Assembly: GCA_021820485.1 (NCBI GenBank)
Contig: JAKADO010000029.1
Location: 1-33,964, forward strand
Source of the DNA: Bacillota bacterium
GTDB taxonomy: Bacteria; Bacillota; Sulfobacillia; Sulfobacillales; Sulfobacillaceae
DNA: 33,964 bases
Direction: 5' to 3'
The first letter of the stretch is position 1, and each line of letters begins with the position of its first letter. The translations under genes and the position numbers were made by a program. Under the pieces are notes generated by a model. It was given only the letters and a program-made list of their open reading frames with translations. It was not told where the DNA came from and did no database searches. Of this stretch, positions 14,641-22,323 are shown in pieces.

Positions 14641-15395
14641 GACTGACCTCCTGTCGGGGACGGTTGCCGTGCTGCCATGAGGCGGTCGGTCACGGGCTGG
14701 TCGCCGATGACCTGGCCGTCTTCCAGCGCCACGATCCGCGCGGCGTGCTGGCCGACAAAGGCATCATGGGTGACCAAAACAATGGTGACGCCGGTTTCCT
14801 CATGCAACTCTTGGAAGGCCTGCAGAACCAGTTCGCCGGACTTCCGGTCCAGTGCGCCGGTAGGCTCGTCCGCAAGCAACAAATCAGGGCCAGGCGCAAT
14901 GGCTCGAGCGATGGCTACGCGCTGGGCCTGTCCCCCTGACATTTGACTGGGATATCGGTCCTTCAGATGGGCGACTCCTAAGAGCTCCAAGGCCTTTAAG
15001 GCAGACTCCCGGCGCGTGTTGGCAGCCATGCGTGCATACGACATGGGCAGTTCGACGTTGGCCAAGGCTGTCAGCCGGGGCAATAGGTGGATGCCTTGGA
15101 ACACGAAGGCGATGCGCCGACCGCGGAAACTGGCCTGCTGGCGTGCGGAGAGTCGTGTCATGTCTTGGCCCCCGAATGTGTAGGCGCCACCGGTCGGCCG
15201 ATCAAAAAGCCCCAAAATATTCATCAATGTCGATTTTCCGCTGCCCGACGGACCCATCAAGGCAACCATTTCACCGGATTTGATGGATAAGGTGACGCCA
15301 CGCAAGGCATGGACGGTCGCCTCTCCTTCGCCGTAGCTGCGGGACACTTCCCTTAATTCAATCAGGCTCTGCGCCTCTGCCTGCTTTATGGCCAT
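14637..15395 (-). CDS. ABC transporter ATP-binding protein (MacB/LolD type)
   Basis: The 252-aa ATPase contains Walker A GPSGSGKST, a Q-loop near FVFQGIHLLPRLTA, signature MSGGQAQRVAIARAI, Walker B LLLADEPTGALD and the H-loop VTHD. The start was set at ATG 15395 (AAGGGAG upstream). The ATG 7 codons earlier lacks support. It overlaps the marR 3' end by 38 nt and the permease start by 4 nt, so all three genes should be one transcript. It powers the MacB-like permease, and two copies of each subunit would form the transporter. Confidence 0.9.
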   Translation of the reverse strand: MAIKQAEAQSLIELREVSRSYGEGEATVHALRGVTLSIKSGEMVALMGPSGSGKSTLMNILGLFDRPTGGAYTFGGQDMTRLSARQQASFRGRRIAFVFQGIHLLPRLTALANVELPMSYARMAANTRRESALKALELLGVAHLKDRYPSQMSGGQAQRVAIARAIAPGPDLLLADEPTGALDRKSGELVLQAFQELHEETGVTIVLVTHDAFVGQHAARIVALEDGQVIGDQPVTDRLMAARQPSPTGGQS

Positions 15396-15894
15396 GCTCG
15401 GAACTCCCTTCATCATCTGGGGTCGTCTTCCATAAGGATGCCGCCCGCTCTAACAGCGTAACCAACGCCGTTCGTTCTTCGGGGCTCAGCTGCCCCAGGA
15501 CGTCTTTCACATGACTAAGACGCTTTTCCAATCGCTCCCGCAACACCTCAGACCCTGCTTGGGTTATGCGTACATCATGGCGGCGCCGATCTTCCGGCGA
15601 GACATCCATGGTAAGCCACCCACGCTCCACCAGCGTGTTGATGAGTTGGCTGGCAGTGGGTACGGAAATGCTCAAGGCATGTGCGAGCTCGGATACCGAT
15701 ATACGTTCGCGCTCACGAACGGTGCGCAATACAAAGGTTTGAAACCGCGTCGGCGCATCCACCACGCGTTCGGTGCGCCGTTCGAAAAAAAACGAAAAGG
15801 CCTGCTGCTGAATCGCAACGAGGCGGCTAATCGCTTCATCTACGTCAATCAATTCGTTGGGTGAATCGCTAGGATTACCTAACTTTTTGGTCAT
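15358..15894 (-). CDS. MarR-family transcriptional regulator
   Basis: The 178-aa protein has a MarR winged-helix fold. The recognition region is ISVSELAHALSISVPTASQLINTLVERGWL (about 65-94, key pattern SVPTASQLI), and the wing includes the family hallmark SPEDRRRHDVRIT (about 99-111). A C-terminal helix mediates dimerisation. MarR proteins usually repress their own operon and release DNA on binding a small ligand. It is the first gene of an operon with an ABC exporter. The ATG at 15894 has no ribosome binding site and lies right at the predicted transcription start, so the mRNA is probably leaderless. Confidence 0.88.
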   Translation of the reverse strand: MTKKLGNPSDSPNELIDVDEAISRLVAIQQQAFSFFFERRTERVVDAPTRFQTFVLRTVRERERISVSELAHALSISVPTASQLINTLVERGWLTMDVSPEDRRRHDVRITQAGSEVLRERLEKRLSHVKDVLGQLSPEERTALVTLLERAASLWKTTPDDEGSSEHGHKAGRGAEPD

Positions 15895-15900
15895 ACAAAC

Positions 15901-15929
15901 ATAATATTTAATGATGTGTAATGTGTCAA
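15901..15929 (-). promoter_or_regulatory. Near-consensus promoter of the marR operon, leaderless
   Basis: On the minus strand TTGACA (15929-15924), a 17-nt spacer and TATTAT (15906-15901) form a near-perfect sigma-70-type promoter. Only six bases (GTTTGT) separate the -10 box from the marR ATG, so transcription should start at or next to the A of the start codon. The AT-rich spacer is the obvious place for MarR binding. Confidence 0.75.
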
Positions 15930-15951
15930 CAACCGCTAGGAGTAGCCACCG

Positions 15952-15981
15952 TTGAAGAAAGAGAAGGATTTATGCTATAGT
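15952..15981 (+). promoter_or_regulatory. Candidate promoter of tRNA-Thr
   Basis: TTGAAG (15952-15957) and TATAGT (15976-15981) are 18 nt apart and end 15 nt before the mature tRNA 5' end. Confidence 0.5.
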
Positions 15982-15996
15982 AACAGTCTGAAAGGT

Positions 15997-16072
15997 GCTG
16001 GCGTAGCTCAATCGGTAGAGCAGCTGATTTGTAATCAGCAGGTTGCGGGTTCGAGTCCCATCGCCAGCTCCA
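15997..16072 (+). tRNA. tRNA-Thr (TGT anticodon)
   Basis: A full cloverleaf is visible. The acceptor stem is GCTGGCG (15997-16003) with CGCCAGC (16062-16068), and the discriminator T (16069) is followed by an encoded CCA (16070-16072). The D arm carries AGCTCAATCGGTAGAGC. The anticodon stem GCTGA/TCAGC encloses the loop TTTGTAA, giving anticodon TGT. The T arm carries GGTTCGAGTCC. It reads ACA and other ACN threonine codons. It has its own promoter and terminator, and no repeat of its 3' end was noticed that would suggest an integrated island. Confidence 0.97.
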
Positions 16073-16087
16073 GAAAATTTTCGTGAT

Positions 16088-16110
16088 CCGCAAGCGATTG
16101 CGGGTTTTTT
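16088..16110 (+). terminator. Terminator of tRNA-Thr
   Basis: CCGCAA (16088-16093) pairs with TTGCGG (16098-16103) over a GCGA tetraloop, followed by GTTTTTT. The region from here to 16372 shows no convincing gene. Confidence 0.88.
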
Positions 16111-16372
16111 GTTTTGTACCCGCAAAAACCTTGTCCGGCCCACGAGTGGAGATAACTCCCGAACTAACGCGCGATACACAAAAGCTAATGGGCATATGTG
16201 AGCCTCAATGGATGTCCTAAATGCATTCGCGGCCGAGTAGGGATAACGCATTGGCGTTCCTGCTACGGCACATTCATGCATAGAACTCAACTTTTGAGGG
16301 CCAGGAGCAAATCCGGCACTTGCAGGGATCATCAGCAAACGGCTGTTGATATACTGGAACCGGGGGGTCGAG

Positions 16373-16540
16373 ATGGCCAGGAACACGACTGTCGTGCTGT
16401 TCGTTGCAGTTTTGGTTGCCGTGATTGTAACTGTCGATGTGCTGATCTTCCGGCATCACGTCTGGGAGCGGCTGATCGCAAACGTCGGTATTGTCCTGGT
16501 GTTTGCCGCCTTTTATTTGAGATTTTTTAAGAGGCTTTGA
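16373..16540 (+). CDS. Small two-TM membrane protein of unknown function
   Basis: The 55-aa product from ATG 16373 begins MARNTTVVLFVAVLVAVIVT. It has one TM at about residues 7-26, a short polar loop with RHHVWERL, a second TM at about 35-50, and ends FYLRFFKRL. A GGGGGG run lies 5 nt before the start and may serve as the binding site. A TTG at 16346 would add 9 residues. The positive-outer, hydrophobic-core pattern suggests a genuine small membrane protein. The family is not recognised. Confidence 0.6.
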   Translation: MARNTTVVLFVAVLVAVIVTVDVLIFRHHVWERLIANVGIVLVFAAFYLRFFKRL

Positions 16541-16701
16541 GTGAAGCGCCACCGCGACAGTACCACCTAAAAGGGGAACCGAAGCGCTCTCCGTTGGGCG
16601 GGAGTCTTCCCTAAGCCAAACCACGCCCCTATCTCAGAATGACTTTGATGACTATGCAATGGAGTTTGAGAATCGGAATGCGGTCTAATATGTTCTCATG
16701 A

Positions 16702-17337
16702 ATGGTTGGCGATATGATGAAATCTTGGTATTCCCCATTGGTGATGAGTGTTGGGGTTATGCTGGCGGCATTAGGACTGAACGGCTGCGGCGTCGCCAGA
16801 TCCGCCGGGACGGGAGGAAGTGCGCCCACGATTGAGATGCCGGTGCATGTCGCATCGTCTCGTCAACAAATTGGTGTGCCTGCATGGGTTAATAGTGCTG
16901 GGGTCACCCAAGAGTCTATCGGCTCGGCGACGGGATACATTCTGGACGCCATGCACAACGCGGTGATATGGCAGCAGGGGACATGGCGATTTCAAGTGGT
17001 TGGCCCTTTTGTGGTGCTGCGAGACATTGAATTTGGGCGGGTGCAAGACGCTTTTCACAATGTGACATTGCCGGGGACGGGGGTGGTGTCCCTCACGGAA
17101 ACGCATCACCTGTGGAACGTGGCCGTCAGTTGGCAGGATGCCTCCGTAAGGACGATTTGGGATGCTCGCTTCGCCATCTCCGAGAGCAACACCGACGCCA
17201 TTCGCGCGGTCGTTCGGCAGATCACCAGGGGAAACGAAATACAGCCCGGGACATGGGCTTGCCGTGCGACCCTGCGTGCTGTTGAGAACGAGACGGCGAT
17301 TTCTGACGCAATGCAGTGTCGCCCCCCGAACGCCTAA
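16702..17337 (+). CDS. Putative lipoprotein of unknown function
   Basis: The 211-aa frame has a signal segment (about residues 7-28) ending in the lipobox L26-N-G-C29, so Cys29 should be lipidated after signal-peptidase II cleavage. The following 20 residues are low-complexity Ser/Gly/Thr, a usual linker. The rest looks globular, with alternating hydrophobic strands and no recognised domain. The start is uncertain: ATGs at 16702, 16714 and 16717 are in frame, and none has a clear ribosome binding site. It stands alone, without an evident operon. The region 17338-17530 holds no gene. Confidence 0.6.
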   Translation: MVGDMMKSWYSPLVMSVGVMLAALGLNGCGVARSAGTGGSAPTIEMPVHVASSRQQIGVPAWVNSAGVTQESIGSATGYILDAMHNAVIWQQGTWRFQVVGPFVVLRDIEFGRVQDAFHNVTLPGTGVVSLTETHHLWNVAVSWQDASVRTIWDARFAISESNTDAIRAVVRQITRGNEIQPGTWACRATLRAVENETAISDAMQCRPPNA

Positions 17338-17549
17338 TCACGGCCGCCTTTCTTTCGGCGACGGGGTTAGCGAAGGCTCGGCCAGCATGCGCGTCACGGT
17401 GGGCTTTCTGTTGTGCAACACGGCAGGGATTCATGGGTTGAGGACAAAACCAGAGCATTCCTCCGGTGCGTGCGCTTTGCTCTACTGGACAGGGTAGGGG
17501 GCCGACTATCTCGCCATTCTGTTAGATTTGGAGGACCGGAGGGGGATCC

Positions 17550-18386
17550 TTGACCATTCAAGAACAATTGGGTGCTGTTCAGGAACAGTTCAGCGGCGAG
17601 TTCGCGGTCTATGCAGAGCATTTAGAAACCGGCGAAGTGATTGCATTCGGAGCGGTGGAAGAGCCGCATCTCACGGCTTCTGTCATGAAGCTCCCAGTGC
17701 TGGTCGAAGCGCTAAGTCAGTGCCACCAAGGGATTCACCGATTGGACGAGCTTCTTGAGTATCGAGCGGATGACTTTGTGCCAGGTTCCGGAGTTCTTAA
17801 GGACTTGACGGCGGGTCTTCGATTGTCGTTCCGCGATGCCCTCATGTTAATGATGACTATCTCCGACAACCTCGCGACCAACATGGTGCTCCGCACCGTG
17901 GGCATAGATCAGGTCAATCGCTTGTGCCGCGAGTGGGGACTCACCCAGACGGTGGTTCACCGCAAAATCGCCTTTGATCAACCGGGGCCGCTGGCTTTTA
18001 CCACCCCGGTCGACCTGGTTCAGCTCCTCAGGGGAATTTATCACGAGACCATGTTGGATCCCCAATCATCAGCAATCGCCATGGACATGTTGGCACGTCA
18101 GGAATACAACACGTTATTGACCCGCCAAATGCCGTATGAGCTGTTGGAGGGGACCGATGATGAAGCACCGCTCGTCAAAGTGCTCAGCAAGAGTGGATGG
18201 GATGTCGGAGTGGTCAATGATGCGGGACTGGTGATGACGCCCTGGGGCGACTATGCCATCGCCATCATGAGTGAACACTGTCAAGACCACCGGTTCCATG
18301 TGGACCAAGAGGCTCATGTGCTTCTGCCGTACGCTGCCCGGGCCGTCTTTGACCATTTTGTGCCGGAATCGGAGCGACACCGCTAA
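17550..18386 (+). CDS. Class A beta-lactamase-fold serine hydrolase, cytosolic
   Basis: The 278-aa protein keeps the penicillin-recognising motifs S44-V-M-K47 (SxxK), S105-D-N107 and K214-S-G216. No signal peptide precedes them, so it should act in the cytosol, and I do not see the omega-loop ExxLN Glu needed by class A beta-lactamases for deacylation. It is therefore more likely a serine hydrolase or amidase of the beta-lactamase2 family than a resistance enzyme. The TTG start is supported by GGAGGGGG 4 nt upstream. The nearby D-amino-acid genes make a peptide or D-residue substrate attractive, but this is inference. Confidence 0.8.
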   Translation: MTIQEQLGAVQEQFSGEFAVYAEHLETGEVIAFGAVEEPHLTASVMKLPVLVEALSQCHQGIHRLDELLEYRADDFVPGSGVLKDLTAGLRLSFRDALMLMMTISDNLATNMVLRTVGIDQVNRLCREWGLTQTVVHRKIAFDQPGPLAFTTPVDLVQLLRGIYHETMLDPQSSAIAMDMLARQEYNTLLTRQMPYELLEGTDDEAPLVKVLSKSGWDVGVVNDAGLVMTPWGDYAIAIMSEHCQDHRFHVDQEAHVLLPYAARAVFDHFVPESERHR

Positions 18387-18393
18387 ATTCATG

Positions 18394-18421
18394 GGGCACC
18401 CCAGCTTGCGCCAGGGTGCCC
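18394..18421. terminator. Hairpin between convergent genes
   Basis: GGGCACCC (18394-18401) pairs perfectly with GGGTGCCC (18414-18421) over 12 nt. It lies between the serine hydrolase and the convergent enolase gene. T-runs are weak on both sides, so it is probably a bidirectional terminator. Confidence 0.5.
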
Positions 18422-18453
18422 ACCTCTCCTTTGTGGTGCGAACTGCGTTTCGG

Positions 18454-19617
18454 TCAAAAGCTCGCCGGCATGCCGTGCGGAACCAGTATAACGGGACTTT
18501 GGTCCGTCAACTCCTGATGAAACGAGGAATACTGAGCCAAGCGTTTCGGTTGGGGAGTCACCCCAATGCCGGGCCCGTCCGGCACTGTGAGAGAACCATC
18601 GGCGTTCAGCGTAAACGGAGGATCCACCAAGTCCTCGAGGAAATAACGGTCGCTGGCCGAGGTATCGCCGGGAAGCCGGAAGTTGGTCATCGTGCTCATG
18701 TGCAGATTGTGCGCTCGGCCGATTCCGGTTTCTTGCATTCCCCCACACCACACCGGCACGCCACGCTCTTCGGCCATGGTGTGGATGACCCGAGCCATGG
18801 TGTGCCCACCGACACGTCCCACCTTGATGTTGATGATGCGGCAGGCGCCAATGTCAATGGCCTTCCGAGCGTCATCCGGGGTTCGGATCGCCTCGTCCAA
18901 GCAGACCGGGGTCTTAATGGCGCGCGCCAACGTGGCATGGTCAATGAGGTCATCATGGGAGAGCGGCTGCTCCAGCATCATCAGGTCGAGATCGTCCAAG
19001 GTTTGCAAATTCGGGATGTCCTCGAGACGATAGGCGGAGTTGGCGTCCGCCATGATTTTTATGCTAGGGCCTACATGCTGCCGCAAGGCGGTGAGACGTT
19101 CCACGTCGAGGCCCGGCTTAATCTTCACTTTAAGTCGGCGGTAGCCTAACCGAATGAACTGGTCGGCAGCCTGCAACAGATCTTTGGTGGTGGGTTGAAT
19201 GCCGATGGAAACCCCGACAGGGATGCGGGTCTTCGCCGGATCGCCGCCGAGAAGCTTCCACAGAGGAACCTCTTGAGCGCGGGCAAACCAATCCCACACA
19301 GCCATTTCGATGGTTGCCTTGGCCATAAAGTTGGCGCGAATTGGCCCCAGAACTTGTGCCACGTCTTCGGGCTTTTCGATTTCTCGGCCCCATAAGCGGG
19401 GGAGGAGGTGGTTTTTCAAGGCAAAATACACCGTGGCGTGGGTCTCCTCGTTCCAGTGCGGGTCGGGATCAGCCACGGACTCGGCGTAGCCGTGAACACC
19501 GTCGGCTAGCACGGTGAGAAGCCATGCCTGTTTGACGGTGCTGACACCCACGGAGGTCTCAAATGGATCGGTCAATGGCAACTCAACGAAATCAAGATGC
19601 ACGCGCTCAATTTTCAT
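18454..19617 (-). CDS. MenC/N-succinylamino-acid racemase-type enolase (copy 1)
   Basis: The 387-aa enolase-superfamily protein has an N-terminal capping domain (about 1-125) and a TIM-barrel with the muconate-lactonising-type catalytic set: K163 and K165 (LKVKIK), metal ligands D191 (DANSAY), E216 (MLEQP) and D241 (CLDEAI), and general base K265 (NIKVGRVGG). The WCGGMQETGIGRA block is typical of the OSBS/NSAR family, which makes o-succinylbenzoate or racemises N-succinyl/N-acyl amino acids. No menaquinone genes are nearby. A peptide-binding lipoprotein lies 20 nt upstream and a D-aminoacylase is encoded in the divergent operon, so N-acyl-amino-acid racemisation is favoured. AAAGGAG precedes the ATG. 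Confidence 0.85.
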   Translation of the reverse strand: MKIERVHLDFVELPLTDPFETSVGVSTVKQAWLLTVLADGVHGYAESVADPDPHWNEETHATVYFALKNHLLPRLWGREIEKPEDVAQVLGPIRANFMAKATIEMAVWDWFARAQEVPLWKLLGGDPAKTRIPVGVSIGIQPTTKDLLQAADQFIRLGYRRLKVKIKPGLDVERLTALRQHVGPSIKIMADANSAYRLEDIPNLQTLDDLDLMMLEQPLSHDDLIDHATLARAIKTPVCLDEAIRTPDDARKAIDIGACRIINIKVGRVGGHTMARVIHTMAEERGVPVWCGGMQETGIGRAHNLHMSTMTNFRLPGDTSASDRYFLEDLVDPPFTLNADGSLTVPDGPGIGVTPQPKRLAQYSSFHQELTDQSPVILVPHGMPASF

Positions 19618-19637
19618 GGAGGGCTCCTTTCAAGATG

Positions 19638-21371
19638 CTACTTGGCAACAGTCCAGTAGTTGGCATAGAGGTAGTTGGTCACTGGATTGTACGTGCTGAC
19701 TGTCCCGTGAACGTTGTTGGCGTGAACGTTGAGGCCGATTACCCGTGAGTATCCCGAGGGGAGCCATGGCATCCACAAGACCGGCAATTGCTTGGCGATA
19801 TACATCTGATATGCGTCAAGGCGGGACTGAACTTGCTGCGGCGTTCCCGGCAGATAGGTCTGCTGGACGAGCGCGTTAGCGGTAGAGCTCACGTAACCGC
19901 TTTGGTTGTATGCCCCAGTGGGGGCGAACATGCTGCCGCCTGTAGGGTAATAGTTGTACTGATACTCGAGTCCAGTGCCCCAATAGCCCATTTGCCATTT
20001 GGTGGGATCGGACTGGCTCAATTCCGCGAACAGTTGGTCAAAGGGCATTTCCTGGAGGTGCACCTGAACGCCTTCTTGAGCCCAGTCGTTTTTGATGAGC
20101 TGAACAGTGTCCGCCTCGGTAAGGCTTCCAGACGCATAGAGCAGGGTCATGGAGAGCTTCATCGCGCCCTTGGTCATGACACCGTTGACCATTCTCCAGC
20201 CGTGGGCCTCCAAGAGAGCTTTTCCGCGCGCTGGGTTGAATGGGTAAATGGGTGTATTCAGGGCAGGGTCATAGAACGGGGTGGCGGGCTTGGAGGGAAT
20301 GGGGCCATCGGTGGGCACTCCATAGCCGTGATACAGCGTGTTGATAATGCCGTTCTGGTCGATGCCCATTTCGAGCGCTTGGCGCACATAGAGCTGGGAC
20401 AATGCGGCGCCGATTCCACCCGGGGCCTTGGGGCTCAAGTTGGGCACGATGTAGTTCATGGCGAAGAGGTAGCTGGATGACAGCTTGTCGTTGGGCAGTT
20501 GGCTGCGGTATTTAATCATGGACGCGGGCAGATACCCGACGGACACACTGCCGTTTCGCAAGGCGGCGAACTCAGAACTGGAAGACCCCTCGTACTGGAA
20601 CACCAAGTGAGAAATCGACGCCTTATGGCCGCCAAAGTGGGGGTTCGGCACCAACTCCCAATAGTTGTTCGGCTGCCACTTCAGGAAGCGGAACGGGCCG
20701 TCCACGACGTTGTAATAATGACTGGTCGGCTTATTGCCCACCGATTGGATGAACTTCAACTCCTGGGTCATGTTGTTGGGGTAGCGATCCCAGACCGATT
20801 GGGACACCGGGAAGATTTGGGTGAGGCCGTTGTGGATGAACCACTGCGGGTTGGCGGGGTGCGTCAACTGAATGACGACGGTGTGCGAACCTTCGGCGGT
20901 GACACTCTGCCAGTCCGTCGGCATGCCGCCGCTGCCCAATCCGCCGAAAACCCACGGGGAGTTCGGCTGGGAGGCGGCCTTCATGAGATTGACGGTAAAG
21001 ACCACATCCTGGGCTGTTACGGGTTGGCCGTTGGACCACTTGTACTTCTGGCCCAACGTGATGACGTACCGCGTGCCGCTGGAGTTCACTTGAATGTGCG
21101 TGGCCAGGGACTTGGAGTAGTCCACTACGTTTTGCTTGTTTAGATAAATGAGGGGACGATACATCAGAAACTCGATTTGAAGATTCAGGGCAAAGAAATC
21201 AGGTGCATTGATCACCGGAAAAAACCAGTTGGGAGGCGACTGGGGCTGCTCCGCGACCACGACAGTTCCGCCCGAGGACGCTCCGGTTTTGGTCGCCGGG
21301 GTGCTGCCGCAGCCCGCCAGGGCCAACAGGGAGGTCGCACCAACGCCGGCCATCATCCAGCGCATGTTCAT
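19638..21371 (-). CDS. Family 5 (DppA/OppA-type) peptide-binding lipoprotein
   Basis: The 577-aa protein begins with a signal peptide and lipobox (LALAGC, Cys21), followed by a Ser/Gly/Thr linker and an SBP_bac_5 domain with typical blocks: PLIYLNKQNVVDYSKSLATH near residue 95, and KYKWSNGQPVTAQDVVFT near 130. Such proteins bind di- or oligopeptides, or other solutes, for an ABC importer. No matching permease or ATPase is present in the window, so it is an orphan here. It is transcribed with the downstream enolase, divergently from an RpiR regulator. GAGGTGA precedes the ATG. Uptake of N-acyl amino acids or D-peptides is a reasonable guess. Confidence 0.88.
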   Translation of the reverse strand: MNMRWMMAGVGATSLLALAGCGSTPATKTGASSGGTVVVAEQPQSPPNWFFPVINAPDFFALNLQIEFLMYRPLIYLNKQNVVDYSKSLATHIQVNSSGTRYVITLGQKYKWSNGQPVTAQDVVFTVNLMKAASQPNSPWVFGGLGSGGMPTDWQSVTAEGSHTVVIQLTHPANPQWFIHNGLTQIFPVSQSVWDRYPNNMTQELKFIQSVGNKPTSHYYNVVDGPFRFLKWQPNNYWELVPNPHFGGHKASISHLVFQYEGSSSSEFAALRNGSVSVGYLPASMIKYRSQLPNDKLSSSYLFAMNYIVPNLSPKAPGGIGAALSQLYVRQALEMGIDQNGIINTLYHGYGVPTDGPIPSKPATPFYDPALNTPIYPFNPARGKALLEAHGWRMVNGVMTKGAMKLSMTLLYASGSLTEADTVQLIKNDWAQEGVQVHLQEMPFDQLFAELSQSDPTKWQMGYWGTGLEYQYNYYPTGGSMFAPTGAYNQSGYVSSTANALVQQTYLPGTPQQVQSRLDAYQMYIAKQLPVLWMPWLPSGYSRVIGLNVHANNVHGTVSTYNPVTNYLYANYWTVAK

Positions 21372-21417
21372 ATACTCACCTCGTTTTTAAGGGAACGGAT
21401 GCCAATTAGTGGGTAGA

Positions 21418-21457
21418 TTTCAAATTTTATGTTATATTATTGAAAGAGATTTTTCAA
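21418..21457. promoter_or_regulatory. Divergent promoter/operator region of the RpiR regulator
   Basis: Three TTGAAA/TTTCAA half-sites occur: TTTCAA (21418-21423), TTGAAA (21440-21445) and TTTCAA (21452-21457). The last two form an inverted repeat with a 6-nt gap, a pattern known for RpiR/MurR-type operators. On the minus strand TTGAAA (21457-21452) and TAACAT, 17 nt apart, could be the promoter of the binding-protein gene, so the repressor site would overlap it. Confidence 0.5.
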
Positions 21458-21466
21458 GGTGATGAC

Positions 21467-22303
21467 ATGAGGATTGTAGATATTCAGCAAGACTTCGAAC
21501 GAGTCATCCCGGAGGCCGCGCCGGCGGTCCAACGGGCCTTGGTGTGGCTGGCGCAGCATACGCCAGAGGTGGCCTGGAAGCGCGTCGAATCCATTGCGCG
21601 GGAGGCCGGGGTCAGCCCCGCATCTGTTGTTCGTGCTGTGCAACGGGCTGGGTTTCAGGGCTTTTCCGACTTGCAAGCCCGAGTGCGCGACCTGGATCCG
21701 GTCGTGCCGTCTGCGTGGCTGGCCCTGCGTCAGGCGTCGGTGGATGAGCCCGAGGACAGCGTAGCCATGGTTCTGAGCCAGGAAAAGGCGAACTTGGAAC
21801 AACTCGGACCCATTCTGCGCACGCAAGTGGTGGCGATTGCTGAATGGCTCTTGACGCGCAAGCATATTGTCGTGGCGGCAAGTTTGATGACGGCCAGTTT
21901 GGCTGAGCATCTGGCCTTAAACCTCCGTTACCTCTTAGGGGGTGTGGAGTTCGTCGATGCGGTCTCAAGTCAGGCATGGATGCATCTGCGCGATTTAGGC
22001 CCAGAAGACGGCGTGATTGGCCTAAGCTATCCGCGTTACTCCAAGCGCACCGCAGCATTTTTGTCCCAATGCGCGGCGCGCACGGACCACATCTTGTGGA
22101 TTACCGATCTAGGCGGTCCCCGCGTGCCGGCGGAATTGGAACTGCGCCTCCCCAGCGCGTCGCAGTCCCATTACAGTTCGACAGTCGCGCTGATGGCTCT
22201 GATTCATGTAATGGGCCATGAACTCGCCGAGCGGGCTCCCGAACGCATTCGAAAGAACTTGGAAGCAGCCGATAAGATTTGGCGAACGTTGAACGAATGG
22301 TAG
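21467..22303 (+). CDS. MurR/RpiR-family transcriptional regulator
   Basis: The 278-aa protein has an N-terminal RpiR-type HTH (about residues 30-75, with IAREAGVSPASVVRAVQRAGFQGF split around the turn) and a C-terminal SIS domain (about 115-260, with VIGLSYPRYSKRTAAF in the place of the phosphosugar loop). RpiR proteins sense small ligands, usually phosphosugars, but RpiR-like regulators of peptide and amino-acid genes are also common. The ATG at 21467 follows AAGGTGAT. It is divergent from the peptide-binding lipoprotein and 20 nt upstream of enolase copy 2, so it probably controls both halves of the locus. Confidence 0.85.
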   Translation: MRIVDIQQDFERVIPEAAPAVQRALVWLAQHTPEVAWKRVESIAREAGVSPASVVRAVQRAGFQGFSDLQARVRDLDPVVPSAWLALRQASVDEPEDSVAMVLSQEKANLEQLGPILRTQVVAIAEWLLTRKHIVVAASLMTASLAEHLALNLRYLLGGVEFVDAVSSQAWMHLRDLGPEDGVIGLSYPRYSKRTAAFLSQCAARTDHILWITDLGGPRVPAELELRLPSASQSHYSSTVALMALIHVMGHELAERAPERIRKNLEAADKIWRTLNEW

Positions 22304-22323
22304 CCAGAAAGGATTGAGGCACT

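Noticed and set aside
15997-16072. tRNA-Thr as an island attachment site
   Set aside because: No direct repeat of its 3' end and no adjacent integrase were noticed. The recombinase genes lie 12 kb away and belong to another element.
15926-16195. 89-aa reverse frame containing GDGTRTRNLLITNQ
   Set aside because: It is the antisense of tRNA-Thr, a well-known false protein created by tRNA genes.
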